The notes under the pieces: model-generated
Seen by the model: the letters and a program-made list of their open reading frames with translations, nothing else
The model's database searches: none
Told to the model about the DNA's origin: nothing
In this document: positions 26,963 through 37,177 of the stretch, piece by piece
Numbering within the stretch: the stretch's first letter is position 1
Layout: each line of letters begins with the position of its first letter
Source of the DNA: JAPHTQ01 sp050288165
Lineage (GTDB): Bacteria; Pseudomonadota; Gammaproteobacteria; Thiohalomonadales; Thiohalomonadaceae
NCBI GenBank assembly: GCA_050288165.1
Contig: JBNKDG010000002.1
Coordinates: forward strand, 62,001-126,000
Direction of reading: 5' to 3'
DNA: 64,000 nt
Program-made: the position numbers and the translations under genes

Positions 26963-27427
26963 ATGTCGAGCGTAAGCTACCTGATCCCGAAGAAAGAGCG
27001 CCCCGTTTTCATCCCCGGTATCGAGGAGGTCGAACTGGCGCCTGCCGCAATGGCCGAGATTCCCCTGCTGGGCTGGATCAGCGCCGGTCAGCCGGTCGAC
27101 CTCAGCGAAGACAATGAGCGCGTCTCCGTTCCTGCCAATATGGTGCGCCGCAATACCTATGCCCTGAAGGTTTGTGGCCATTCCATGATCGACGATAACA
27201 TTCAGGATGGCGACATCGTGATCATCGAAAAGCGCGAGAGTGCTGAGAACGGTCAGTCGGTCGTGGCGATGATCAACGGCGAGCAGGTAACGCTGAAGAA
27301 ATTTTACGTTGAGCGTGGCGGCATCCGCCTGCAACCGGCCAACCCGGAGATGGAACCGATCTACCTGAAGAACGAAGAGGTGCAGATTCTCGGTATTGTT
27401 ACCGGTGTGATTCGCCAGCCCATCTAA
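26963..27427 (+). CDS. LexA/UmuD-like S24 autoprotease without DNA-binding domain
   Basis: 154 residues. Everything from residue 33 on matches the LexA C-terminal domain: IPLLGWISAGQPV contains the Ala41-Gly42 self-cleavage bond, GHSMIDDNIQDGDIV the catalytic serine S74, and GEQVTLKKF the lysine K112; spacing between them agrees with LexA and UmuD. The N-terminal 32 residues are too short for the LexA winged helix and show no HTH. GAGG upstream and a non-coding region before it argue against a simple frameshift. UmuD has this architecture, but there is no umuC beside it and its cleavage site is Cys-Gly rather than Ala-Gly. Function therefore open: a UmuD-like polymerase accessory or a modulator of LexA. 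Confidence 0.82.
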   Translation: MSSVSYLIPKKERPVFIPGIEEVELAPAAMAEIPLLGWISAGQPVDLSEDNERVSVPANMVRRNTYALKVCGHSMIDDNIQDGDIVIIEKRESAENGQSVVAMINGEQVTLKKFYVERGGIRLQPANPEMEPIYLKNEEVQILGIVTGVIRQPI

Positions 27428-27433
27428 AACAAA

Positions 27434-27574
27434 TTCACCGCAAAGACGCAAAGCAAAAAATCTTAACCACGAAGCGCACGAAGTTCACGAAGAGGAAAAC
27501 ACGCAACAATTAATTATGTATTGGGGCAATTTCTCATGTCCGTGTGTTCAGTGTGTTCCGTGGCTATTTGTTCT
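27434..27574. repeat. CACGAAG-repeat palindromic element, copy B (variant)
   Basis: The left part has CACCGCAAAGACGCAAAG and then three CACGAAG units (27467-27491); the right part is the variant CCGTGTGTTCAGTGTGTTCCGTGG (27540-27563), i.e. inverted CCACGGAACACAC repeats. It lies between the convergent LexA-like and Slp genes. Same family as the elements at 12273 and 35607 but with two sub-repeat types. Confidence 0.65.
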
Positions 27575-27592
27575 CGCAGCGAATCGTTTTTC

Positions 27593-28075
27593 TCAATTAT
27601 GAAACATCACCCCAATCCCGAATTGAAAACGGGTTTCGCTTTTGCCGTTCTTTGACCAGAGATGAATCTTCTCCGCCCGTAGCAGCGGATAGGTGTATTC
27701 ACTCTCATCCAGTTTGCTTTTACGCACACCGTCGAGGGTTCCCGAGACGGTGATCAATCTTCCCGGTGCGTAGTCCACGGTCTCCAGATAACCATCTTTC
27801 AGTAACAGAAAGCGGCCGTAGGCTGGCTTGTCCGTTTGTGGATAGTGGTCGCTGTCGAGCGGATAGGCGAGCACTTCCAGCCGGGTTTCGTTTTTCAGGT
27901 TGGTGCTGTTGATGATGGCACCGCCCCATACCACCTGCTTGCCCTTGAGCGAATCGGCACTGCTGACGGCCTGGGCAACGGTGACGGGTACCGCGGTTTT
28001 CTGCTGGTCGAATTCCGGTGCTGAAGCACAGGCGCTCAGTAGCAGAAAGGTCAGTAGTGGATACACAGCTTTCAT
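27593..28075 (-). CDS. Slp-family outer-membrane lipoprotein (first of a tandem pair)
   Basis: 160 residues with a lipobox LLSAC (Cys about residue 16). The Slp core reads GKQVVWGGAIINSTNLKNETRLEVLAYPLD, in two parts, then GRFLLLKDGYLETVDYAPGRLITVSGTLDG. Slp proteins are starvation- or stress-induced lipoproteins of unknown biochemical role. It lies 9 bp downstream of a second slp gene, from which it is diverged; both are in one leftward unit. Confidence 0.87.
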   Translation of the reverse strand: MKAVYPLLTFLLLSACASAPEFDQQKTAVPVTVAQAVSSADSLKGKQVVWGGAIINSTNLKNETRLEVLAYPLDSDHYPQTDKPAYGRFLLLKDGYLETVDYAPGRLITVSGTLDGVRKSKLDESEYTYPLLRAEKIHLWSKNGKSETRFQFGIGVMFHN

Positions 28076-28084
28076 GACACGGCC

Positions 28085-28606
28085 TTAATAGTAATAGGGA
28101 TAACGGTGATACGGTCCCCACGGATACCAGGGGTCGTAATACCAGGGTGCACAGGTTTCACACGGTTCTGCTGGCAATGGCCAGAGGTAGTGTGATTCCG
28201 TCTCGACCAGCGGGTAGATGTAGTTCATCTCCCCCAGTTTACCCTGGGTGGTACCGTTCAGCTTACCGACAACGGTGAAGTTGCGTCCGACCGCATAAAT
28301 GGCCGGGTCGTGGAAGCCGTTGATCTCGGCCATAAAGCGTCCCAGGCTCTGGTCGCTCTTCTTCGGTTCGCCATCGTCAAAGAGTTCACGGGCGACGATC
28401 TCTACTTTGGTCTTTTGCTGATGGTTTTCCACCTTGGCAATGGTGCCTCCCCAGCGGATCATCTTTCCTTTAACCTCATCAGGTGCCCTGGCTGCCTGGC
28501 TGATGGCGACGGGTTCCGTGGCGGGTGAACTGATCTTATCCGGCACCGTGCTGCATGCACTGAGGAGTAACGCGCCAGTAATGAGTGGGGGGAGTAGAAC
28601 TTTCAT
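28085..28606 (-). CDS. Slp-family outer-membrane lipoprotein with aromatic Cys-containing tail
   Basis: 173 residues; lipobox LLSAC, then the Slp core GKMIRWGGTIAKVENHQQKT and GRNFTVVGKLNGTTQGKLG. Compared with its neighbour it carries a C-terminal tail of about 35 residues with CETC and a run of Trp, Tyr and Pro (WYYDPWYPWGPYHRYPYYY). Tandem duplication followed by divergence is the simplest origin. The aromatic tail is unusual; see findings. Confidence 0.87.
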   Translation of the reverse strand: MKVLLPPLITGALLLSACSTVPDKISSPATEPVAISQAARAPDEVKGKMIRWGGTIAKVENHQQKTKVEIVARELFDDGEPKKSDQSLGRFMAEINGFHDPAIYAVGRNFTVVGKLNGTTQGKLGEMNYIYPLVETESHYLWPLPAEPCETCAPWYYDPWYPWGPYHRYPYYY

Positions 28607-28751
28607 GATTGGTGCCTCCTGCCGTTCAACAATTGCAATAATCCCAGTTTAGGCTGCCTGTGTGACGGCATCCGTTAATGCTTCACACTCTATAACCTGA
28701 GACAACGAATGTGTGCTATTTTGTTCCCTTCCTTGTCGGGAATAGAAAGAG

Positions 28752-28958
28752 ATGGAAAACGACGAGTTGATAGACCTGAACCAGCGCCTCGAAGAGTTAC
28801 GGGTGGAACACCGTGACCTTGATGCGGCCATTCAGGCACTGCTGGAGACCGGTTACCCGGATCAGTTGCGGATGTCGCGGATGAAAAAGCGCAAACTCCA
28901 GCTCAAGGATGCTATTTCCCGTATTGAAAGTAAGTTGATCCCCGACCTTAACGCCTGA
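28752..28958 (+). CDS. DUF465 (YdcH-like) small coiled-coil protein
   Basis: 68 residues, wholly helical, charged: MENDELIDLNQRLEELRVEH, DLDAAIQAL and a basic MKKRKLQLKDAI segment typical of the DUF465/YdcH family. Function unknown. An AGAAAGAG ribosome site lies 6 bp before the ATG. It is convergent with the yyaL-like gene, with 4 bp between the stops. Confidence 0.85.
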   Translation: MENDELIDLNQRLEELRVEHRDLDAAIQALLETGYPDQLRMSRMKKRKLQLKDAISRIESKLIPDLNA

Positions 28959-28962
28959 ACCG

Positions 28963-30957
<1,995 letters not shown>

Positions 30958-31104
30958 AGGGCCTCTCACGGTAATTCTGACAATATCTGTCAACTATGGT
31001 CTTCCCACTCTATGGGTACCGCTGCGCCAAAGCTCAATCTAAAGGTTCAGCGGCGCGGCCACTTTTTTGCGATAATCCGCGCTTTCGTCAGCCGGATACC
31101 CCTC

Positions 31105-32298
31105 ATGGAACTTGCTCCCCTCTATTTGAAAAAAAACGAAGAACGCCGCCTGCGCAACGGTCACCTGTGGGTCTACAGCAATGAGGTGGATAGTGCTCGT
31201 TCACCGCTGAGCGGTTTCGAGCCGGGGCAGCAGGTATGCCTCGTGGCCAACGACGGCAAGCCGGTTGGCAACGGTTACGTAAACCCTCACTCACTGATCG
31301 CGGCGCGGCTGGTGAGCCGTTCCGTCAAGCAGGTGCTGGATCGCTCGCTGCTGGTGCACCGTCTGAACATCGCGTTGTCGTTGCGCGAACGGCTGTTCGA
31401 CAAACCCTTCTACCGCCTGGTCTATGGCGAAAGCGACAACCTGCCTGGACTGGTGGTGGATCGCTTCGGCGATATCCTGGTGGCGCAGGTGAATACCGCC
31501 GGGATGGAGGCGGTGTTGGACGAGATCGTCGAGGCGCTGGACAAGGTACTCAAGCCAAAGGCGATCCTCTGGCGTAACGACAGCGGCGCGCGCGAGCAGG
31601 AAGGTCTGGAGAGCTACGTGCGGCCTGCCGTAGGCGAGGTGCCGGAGACGGTCATCATCGAAGAGAACGGCACCCGCTTCGAGGTGCCGCTGTTGAGCGG
31701 CCAGAAGACCGGCTGGTTCTACGACCACCGTATGAATCGGGCGCGGGTGCAGCAGATCGCCAAAGGGATGCGTGTACTGGATGTATTCAGTTACATCGGC
31801 GGCTGGGGTATCGAGGCGGCGGTGGCCGGGGCGAAGGAGGTAGTCTGTATCGACTCTTCCAACAAGGCGCTGGATCAACTGGAGCGCAACGCCGCCCTCA
31901 ACGACGCAGGAAAAAAGGTTTCGACCATCGAAGGCGATGCCTTCGAGGCGCTCAAGGTGCTGCGCGCCGAGCGTGAGCAGTTCGACATGGTGATCGTCGA
32001 TCCGCCCGCCTTCATCAAGCGCAAGAAGGATGCGAAGAAGGGTGTCGAGGGCTACCAGCGTATCAACACCGCGGCGATGCAGTTGCTGGGCAAGGACGGC
32101 ATTCTGGTCTCCGCCTCCTGTTCCTTCCATCTACAGGCCGACGCACTGCGCGACCTGCTGTTGCGCGGTTCGCGCCATCTGGACCGCACCCTGCAGATCA
32201 TCGAACAGGGTCATCAGGGGCCGGACCATCCGATCCATCCGGCGATCCCTGAGACCGAGTATATAAAATGCCTGACCGGGCGTGTGGTCACTTTGTAA
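31105..32298 (+). CDS. rlmI: 23S rRNA m5C1962 methyltransferase RlmI family
   Basis: 397 residues (E. coli 396). N-terminal PUA domain (LRNGHLWVYSNEV...GKPVGNGYVN) and a Rossmann methyltransferase domain with VLDVFSYIGGWGIEAAVAGA and ATP/SAM-site neighbours VVCIDSSNKALDQ; the motif VDPPAFIKRKKD and the cysteine in VSASCSFHL fit the RlmI-type m5C mechanism. Start ATG at 31105 chosen because upstream residues of the open frame have no family match. lgt starts 25 bp downstream. Confidence 0.93.
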   Translation: MELAPLYLKKNEERRLRNGHLWVYSNEVDSARSPLSGFEPGQQVCLVANDGKPVGNGYVNPHSLIAARLVSRSVKQVLDRSLLVHRLNIALSLRERLFDKPFYRLVYGESDNLPGLVVDRFGDILVAQVNTAGMEAVLDEIVEALDKVLKPKAILWRNDSGAREQEGLESYVRPAVGEVPETVIIEENGTRFEVPLLSGQKTGWFYDHRMNRARVQQIAKGMRVLDVFSYIGGWGIEAAVAGAKEVVCIDSSNKALDQLERNAALNDAGKKVSTIEGDAFEALKVLRAEREQFDMVIVDPPAFIKRKKDAKKGVEGYQRINTAAMQLLGKDGILVSASCSFHLQADALRDLLLRGSRHLDRTLQIIEQGHQGPDHPIHPAIPETEYIKCLTGRVVTL

Positions 32299-32323
32299 TA
32301 CGGGACTTGTTATACTGCCGCCC

Positions 32324-33103
32324 ATGCTGACCTATCCAAACATAGATCCCGTCGCCATCTCCCTTGGCCCGCTGAAAGTCCACTGGTACGGCATCATGTA
32401 CCTGATCGCCTTCGGCACCGGCTGGTGGCTGGGGCGCAAGCGGGCGGGCAAAGCCAATTCCGGTTGGACTAAAGAGCAGATCGACGATCTGGTGTTCTAC
32501 TTTGCCCTCGGCACGGTGCTCGGCGGGCGTCTCGGTTACACCCTGTTCTACGGGCTGGACGGCTTCCTGCACAACCCGCTGAGCCTGTTCCGCGTATGGG
32601 AGGGGGGCATGTCCTTCCACGGCGGCCTGCTCGGGGTGCTGGTGGCGATGTGGTTGTTCAAGCGCAAGTACGGCCACGGCTACTGGAACACCGTCGATTT
32701 TGTCGCCCCGCTGGTGCCGTGGGGATTGGCGGCCGGGCGCTTCGGCAACTTCATCAACGGCGAGCTGTGGGGCAAGGTCTCCGACGTGCCCTGGGCGATG
32801 GTCTTTCCCACCGGTGGCCCGTTGCCGCGCCATCCCTCAATGCTCTATGAACTGCTGCTGGAAGGGCCGGTACTGTTCGCCATTCTCTGGCTCTATTCAA
32901 ACAAACCGCGTCCCACCATGGCCGTTTCCGGCCTGTTCGCCCTCTGCTATGGCCTGTTCCGCTTCCTGGTGGAGTTCGTGCGCATGCCCGACGCCCATAT
33001 TGGCTACCTCGCCTTCGGCTGGGTCACCATGGGGCAGGTGCTGTCGTTACCGCTAATGGCGGCGGGTCTTCTGTTGTTGTTTCTGGCCTACCGTCGGCGT
33101 TAA
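32324..33103 (+). CDS. lgt: Prolipoprotein diacylglyceryl transferase
   Basis: 259 residues, seven predicted membrane segments. Transfers diacylglycerol from phosphatidylglycerol to the lipobox cysteine of prolipoproteins, e.g. BamC, the Slp pair and the DUF2799 protein in this window. The Lgt signature GRFGNFINGELWG and HWYGIMYLIAF, MSFHGGLLG and RHPSMLYELLLEG are all present. It is followed by thyA after 82 bp, a widely conserved order. Confidence 0.96.
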   Translation: MLTYPNIDPVAISLGPLKVHWYGIMYLIAFGTGWWLGRKRAGKANSGWTKEQIDDLVFYFALGTVLGGRLGYTLFYGLDGFLHNPLSLFRVWEGGMSFHGGLLGVLVAMWLFKRKYGHGYWNTVDFVAPLVPWGLAAGRFGNFINGELWGKVSDVPWAMVFPTGGPLPRHPSMLYELLLEGPVLFAILWLYSNKPRPTMAVSGLFALCYGLFRFLVEFVRMPDAHIGYLAFGWVTMGQVLSLPLMAAGLLLLFLAYRRR

Positions 33104-33185
33104 TTTCGCTCACTTCTTTTAACCACGGGTGGGCTGGGTATAATGGCCCGATACCAACCTGTATAAGATTAAGAATGAGGTCTGA

Positions 33186-34064
33186 ATGCGCCAATACCTG
33201 GATTTAATGCAACACGTTCTGGACCACGGGGTTAAGAAAGAAGATCGCACCGGCACCGGCACCCTCAGCGTCTTTGGTTACCAGATGCGTTTCGACCTCA
33301 GCGCCGGTTTCCCCCTGCTGACCACCAAGAAGGTCTTTCTCAAAGGCATCATCCACGAACTGCTCTGGTTCCTCGACGGTGATACCAACATCAAATACCT
33401 GGTCGACAACGGCGTCGGCATCTGGAATGAGTGGCCCCACGCCAACTACCTCAAGGCGACCGGCGATAATCTCTCGCTGCAAGATTTCGTGCAGCGCATC
33501 CGTGAGGATGATGCCTTCGCCGCCGAGTGGGGCGGTATCGGTCCCGGTTACGGCCACCAGTGGCGCTCCTGGCCGACCCCCAACGGCGGCCACATCGACC
33601 AGATCACGCAACTGGTGCAGCAGATCAAAAACAATCCCGACTCGCGCCGCCTGCTGGTTTCGGCATGGAACGTGGCCGAGGTGGAAAACATGGCGCTGCC
33701 GCCGTGCCACACCCTGTTCCAGTTCTACGTCGCCGAAGGCAAGCTCTCCTGCCAGCTCTATCAGCGCTCTGCCGACATCTTCCTTGGCGTACCGTTCAAC
33801 ATCGCCTCCTATGCCTTGCTGACGATGATGATCGCCCAGGCCTGTGGACTACAGCCCGGTGATTTCGTCCACACCCTCGGCGATGCCCATCTCTACTCCA
33901 ACCATCTGGAACAGACCCGTCTGCAACTGTCACGCGACACGCTGCCGCTGCCGACGATGAAGATCAATCCTGAAGTGAAAGATCTGTTCGCCTTCAAGTT
34001 TGAAGATTTCGAACTGTGTGGCTACCAGTGCCACCCGCCGATCAAGGCGCCAGTGGCGGTCTAA
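33186..34064 (+). CDS. thyA: Thymidylate synthase
   Basis: 292 residues. Converts dUMP to dTMP with methylene-THF. Starts MRQYLDLMQHVLDHGVKKED; the nucleophilic cysteine lies in MALPPCHTLFQFYV; dUMP- and folate-binding segments YQRSADIFLGVPFNIASYA and PGDFVHTLGDAHLYSNH follow. It is longer than the 264-residue E. coli enzyme because of an insertion around residues 85-115, as in many thyA genes of this length class. dTMP synthesis oxidises THF to DHF, regenerated by folA two genes on. Confidence 0.97.
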   Translation: MRQYLDLMQHVLDHGVKKEDRTGTGTLSVFGYQMRFDLSAGFPLLTTKKVFLKGIIHELLWFLDGDTNIKYLVDNGVGIWNEWPHANYLKATGDNLSLQDFVQRIREDDAFAAEWGGIGPGYGHQWRSWPTPNGGHIDQITQLVQQIKNNPDSRRLLVSAWNVAEVENMALPPCHTLFQFYVAEGKLSCQLYQRSADIFLGVPFNIASYALLTMMIAQACGLQPGDFVHTLGDAHLYSNHLEQTRLQLSRDTLPLPTMKINPEVKDLFAFKFEDFELCGYQCHPPIKAPVAV

Positions 34065-34089
34065 GAAAAAAAGCAAAAAGGGGAAAAGA

Positions 34090-35103
34090 ATGAATAACAA
34101 GATCACCCTTGCCACACTCATCGCCGCGCTACTGTCACTGGCTGGCTGCGCCACCATGAATGAAGATGAATGCCGTTCCGCCGACTGGTATTCGGTCGGT
34201 TTCGAGGATGGTGCCCACGGCCGCCCGATTAGCTACGTCGGTAACCATCGCGAAGCCTGCGCCGAATACGGTATCAGTCCCCAGGCGGATCGCTATCAGG
34301 ACGGCTGGAACGAAGGTATTCGCCGTTACTGCACGCCACGCAACGGTTACCAGGCCGGTATGCGTGGCGCCTCTCGCAGTGCACAGTGTCCTGCCGATCT
34401 GGCACGCGATTTCGATATCGCCTATCAGTACGGTCACCGTATCTACCTGCTGAACCGCGAACTCTCAGCCATCGATCAGGATATGCGTGCCGCGCAAAAC
34501 GAACTGGATCAGGTTAAACATGAACTGGCGCAAATCGAAAAACAGTTGATGGGTGGCGGTTATGGCGATCAGGAGCAGGATCGCCTGAATGCCCGTCTGC
34601 GTCAGCTCTATCGTCAGGAAGCAGATATTGAAGCGCAACTCGCCGCACTCGACCGGGCGAAGCGTCGTACACCGGATGAACCGCCGGAAAAGAAGAAAGA
34701 CAAAGATAAGGACAAGGAACGCGACAAGGATAACGGTCGTGACAAGGAGAAAGAAAAAGATAACGGTCGTGACAAGGATAACGGCAAGGACAATGGCCGT
34801 GACAAAGACAATAACCGCGATAACGATAATCGCAGATTTGCCTTTGCGCCACGCGGTCAGGAGAATGACAAACAGCGCAAGCAACTGGAAAAACAGCTCG
34901 CTGCGGTTCGTCGAGAAATCCGTTCTCTGGAAGCGCAACTGGATCGGCGTGAGCGTCAACAGAATAACTGGGAACTGATTCAACGGAGCAGGCAACTGAC
35001 CCTGCGCGAAGGGCAACTGCTTGCGCAACTGGAAATAATGCATCGTGAGAGGATGGATCTGGAGAGAGAGAGTGATTGGCAAAAACGCCACTCTCCTTAC
35101 TGA
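34090..35103 (+). CDS. DUF2799 lipoprotein with a charged K/D/N/R repeat domain
   Basis: 337 residues. Lipobox LAGC (Cys20), then a DUF2799-like N-terminal half (CRSADWYSVGFEDGAHGR, EYGISPQADRYQDGWNEGI, YCTPRNGYQAG) with several cysteines. Residues ~125-195 form a coiled coil (DQDMRAAQNELDQVKHELA). Residues ~201-249 are a low-complexity segment of repeated KDK/GRDKDNG units. A second coiled coil (~255-330) ends the protein. Located between thyA and folA, 25 bp after thyA. A surface-anchored or peptidoglycan-associated spacer is a guess; no function is known. The repeat may vary in length between strains. Confidence 0.78.
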   Translation: MNNKITLATLIAALLSLAGCATMNEDECRSADWYSVGFEDGAHGRPISYVGNHREACAEYGISPQADRYQDGWNEGIRRYCTPRNGYQAGMRGASRSAQCPADLARDFDIAYQYGHRIYLLNRELSAIDQDMRAAQNELDQVKHELAQIEKQLMGGGYGDQEQDRLNARLRQLYRQEADIEAQLAALDRAKRRTPDEPPEKKKDKDKDKERDKDNGRDKEKEKDNGRDKDNGKDNGRDKDNNRDNDNRRFAFAPRGQENDKQRKQLEKQLAAVRREIRSLEAQLDRRERQQNNWELIQRSRQLTLREGQLLAQLEIMHRERMDLERESDWQKRHSPY

Positions 35104-35118
35104 ACGACGGAGTATGTC

Positions 35119-35610
35119 ATGCTGATTTCAATCATTGTCGCCATTGCTGATGACAACGCCATTGGTATCGAAAACCGACTACCGTGGAAGCTGCCGGTCG
35201 ACATGCGCTGGTTCCGTCTGCATACCCTGGGCAAGCCGGTGGTGATGGGGCGCAAGACCTTCGAATCCTTCGGTGGCAAACCGTTACCGGATCGCACCAA
35301 TATCGTGGTGACCAATGACGTCAACTACAAACCGGAAGGCGCACTGGTCGCGCACAGCATCGACGAAGCGTTGTCGTTGGCCGGGGATGTGGACGAAGTC
35401 ATGATCATCGGCGGTGACTCTTTCTACCGTCAGATGTTACCGCGTGCAGACCTTTTCTATCTCACCCGGGTGCATGGCACCTTCGAGACCGCGGACGCCT
35501 GGTTCCCCGAGTTTGATCTGAACGAGTGGGATGAACTTGAGCACACCGAGTACCCAGTAGATGAAGCCAATCCCTACGCCTGCAGCTTCATTGTCCTGCG
35601 CCGGAAATAA
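35119..35610 (+). CDS. folA: Dihydrofolate reductase
   Basis: 163 residues. Reduces dihydrofolate with NADPH. It has the start LISIIVAIADDNAIGIENRL, the proton-donor aspartate in LPWKLPVDMRWFR, VVMGRKTFESFGGKPLPDR and IIGGDSFYRQMLP. It follows the DUF2799 gene by 15 bp and completes the lgt-thyA-folA run; a repeat element separates it from convergent rnfE. Confidence 0.96.
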   Translation: MLISIIVAIADDNAIGIENRLPWKLPVDMRWFRLHTLGKPVVMGRKTFESFGGKPLPDRTNIVVTNDVNYKPEGALVAHSIDEALSLAGDVDEVMIIGGDSFYRQMLPRADLFYLTRVHGTFETADAWFPEFDLNEWDELEHTEYPVDEANPYACSFIVLRRK

Positions 35611-35842
35611 AAAAGCTTCTACCACGAAGGACACGAAGATCACGAAGTAAAATCAAACCTTAGTGGTGGAAGATTTTTTCTGTGTGGAAGTTGCTGATTA
35701 ACGGGTATTTGTGTGGGTAAAGCAAAGGGCGGAGTCTCTGCCACGACCCTGACTCTTACAAGAGATATATATACTTGGACAAACCCACAAGAAGGGTTTT
35801 ACCTTCGCGCGCTTCGTGTACTTCGTGGTGAATTGTTTTTTT
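35607..35842. repeat. CACGAAG-repeat palindromic element, copy C
   Basis: The left arm AAAAAAGCTTCT-ACCACGAAG with three CACGAAG units (35622-35647) and the right arm CGCGCTTCGTGTACTTCGTGGTG with a T-run (35807-35842) are inverted partners. It starts at the folA stop codon and ends inside the rnfE stop codon, filling the whole convergent gap; about 150 bp of unassigned sequence lies between the arms, including TTGTGTGGGTAAAGC and an AT-rich stretch. Confidence 0.7.
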
Positions 35843-36533
35843 AAGCCGTTGTCGTGGCAGGTTTGCCTGAGGGGGCGGCCTGTTTCTGCTTTTGCGTGGC
35901 GCGCTGTTCGATCAGATTTTTCAGTGCAATCAGCAGACCGAGGCCGATAAAGGCACCCGGCGGCAGGATCGCCAGCAGCAATCCCTTGTAATCATGGAAC
36001 ACGGTAATGGTCAGCCAACGTGCCGATTCACCGAGCATGACATTGGCATTGGCAAAGAGGGTGCCGAAGCCGATCACCTCGCGCATCGCACCCAGCACCA
36101 CCAGCACCAGCATGAATCCCAGGCCCATAGTCAGGCCATCCATAAAGGATTTACCGACGTTGTTCTTCGAGGCAAACGCCTCAGCGCGACCGAGGATGGC
36201 GCAGTTGGTGACGATCAGCGGAATGAAAATCCCCAGCACCTTGTAAAGGTCGTGGAAGAAGGCATTCATCGCCAGTTCAACCGCGGTAACGAAGGAGGCG
36301 ATCACCAGTACAAACACCGGGATACGCACCTCAGGCCGAACCAGATTGCGGATCAGGGATACGGTGACGTTGGAGCTGACCAGTACCAGCGTCGTCGCAA
36401 TACCGAGGCCGAGACCGTTGATCGCGGTGGCGGTGACCGCCAGCAGCGGACAGAGACCGAGGATCTGCACCAGGGCAACGTTGTTGCTCCAAAGACCGTC
36501 GTTGGCGATCTTTTTGTAGTTGGCGTCGCTCAC
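35841..36533 (-). CDS. rnfE: Ion-translocating electron transport complex subunit RnfE
   Basis: 230 residues, six predicted membrane segments. RnfE pairs with RnfA to hold an intramembrane [2Fe-2S] cluster through two conserved cysteines each: here in LVQILGLCPLLAV and IVTNCAILGRAEAFA. Last gene of the rnfABCDGE operon; its start overlaps the rnfG stop by 4 bp. The Rnf complex couples electron flow between ferredoxin and NAD to Na+ or H+ transport, or supplies low-potential electrons. Confidence 0.95.
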   Translation of the reverse strand: MSDANYKKIANDGLWSNNVALVQILGLCPLLAVTATAINGLGLGIATTLVLVSSNVTVSLIRNLVRPEVRIPVFVLVIASFVTAVELAMNAFFHDLYKVLGIFIPLIVTNCAILGRAEAFASKNNVGKSFMDGLTMGLGFMLVLVVLGAMREVIGFGTLFANANVMLGESARWLTITVFHDYKGLLLAILPPGAFIGLGLLIALKNLIEQRATQKQKQAAPSGKPATTTA

Positions 36534-37174
36534 TGTTTCTCCCCCTTGGCCGGTGCCGGGTCGCTGGCGAAAAGCATTTTGCGGTTGGCTTCATAGTAGC
36601 GCAGGGTGCTGCGCACGGTGTTCACCACAGAGCGCGGCGTGATGGTCGCGCCGGTAAACTGATCGAAAATCCCGCCGTCCTTTTTTACCTTCCACTGCGC
36701 TTCAACCGGGTCTTTCAGTGAGCGCTCGTTGAAGGAGAGGATCCAGTCTGACTTCGCAACTTCGATACCGTCACCCAGTCCCGGTGTCTCCTTGTGGCTG
36801 AGGACACGCACGCCGCTGATGGTGCCGTCGTAGCGGATCGCCACCAGCAGTTTAATCGGCCCGCCGTAACCAATCGGCGACATGCTGGCGATGATCGCTG
36901 CCACCGGTTTGCCCTGTTTGCGCGCACGGTAGACTGCCACCGGTTTCGTGCTGCCGAGCAGCGGGCTGGTGACCATGATCGAATCGCTGTAGAGATCGTT
37001 GTCGTGCATCTCCTGCGGCAACACCTGATGCAGGTTGTCGAGCAGCGACTGACGTTCATTCTCCGCAATGCGTGTGGCGGTGCCTTCCTGAGTAAGAGCA
37101 ACCAGACCGGTGCCGACCACGGCGAACAGGCCGAGGATCAGGGCGCTGATAAGCATGTTACGCCACGGCATCAT
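36530..37174 (-). CDS. rnfG: Rnf complex subunit RnfG (FMN-binding)
   Basis: 214 residues. One N-terminal membrane segment (MLISALILGLFAVVGTGLVAL) and a periplasmic FMN domain; the covalent FMN threonine is in DQFTGATITPRSVV (S/TGAT motif). GIEVAKSDWILSF and RVLSHKETPGLGDGI are conserved blocks. Overlaps rnfE by 4 bp and lies 3 bp after rnfD. Confidence 0.95.
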   Translation of the reverse strand: MMPWRNMLISALILGLFAVVGTGLVALTQEGTATRIAENERQSLLDNLHQVLPQEMHDNDLYSDSIMVTSPLLGSTKPVAVYRARKQGKPVAAIIASMSPIGYGGPIKLLVAIRYDGTISGVRVLSHKETPGLGDGIEVAKSDWILSFNERSLKDPVEAQWKVKKDGGIFDQFTGATITPRSVVNTVRSTLRYYEANRKMLFASDPAPAKGEKQ

Positions 37175-37177
37175 CGC

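Noticed and set aside
34614..34811. Antisense frame of Ser-Leu-Arg-Pro repeats
   Set aside because: Mirror image of the K/D/N/R repeat in the DUF2799 lipoprotein gene.
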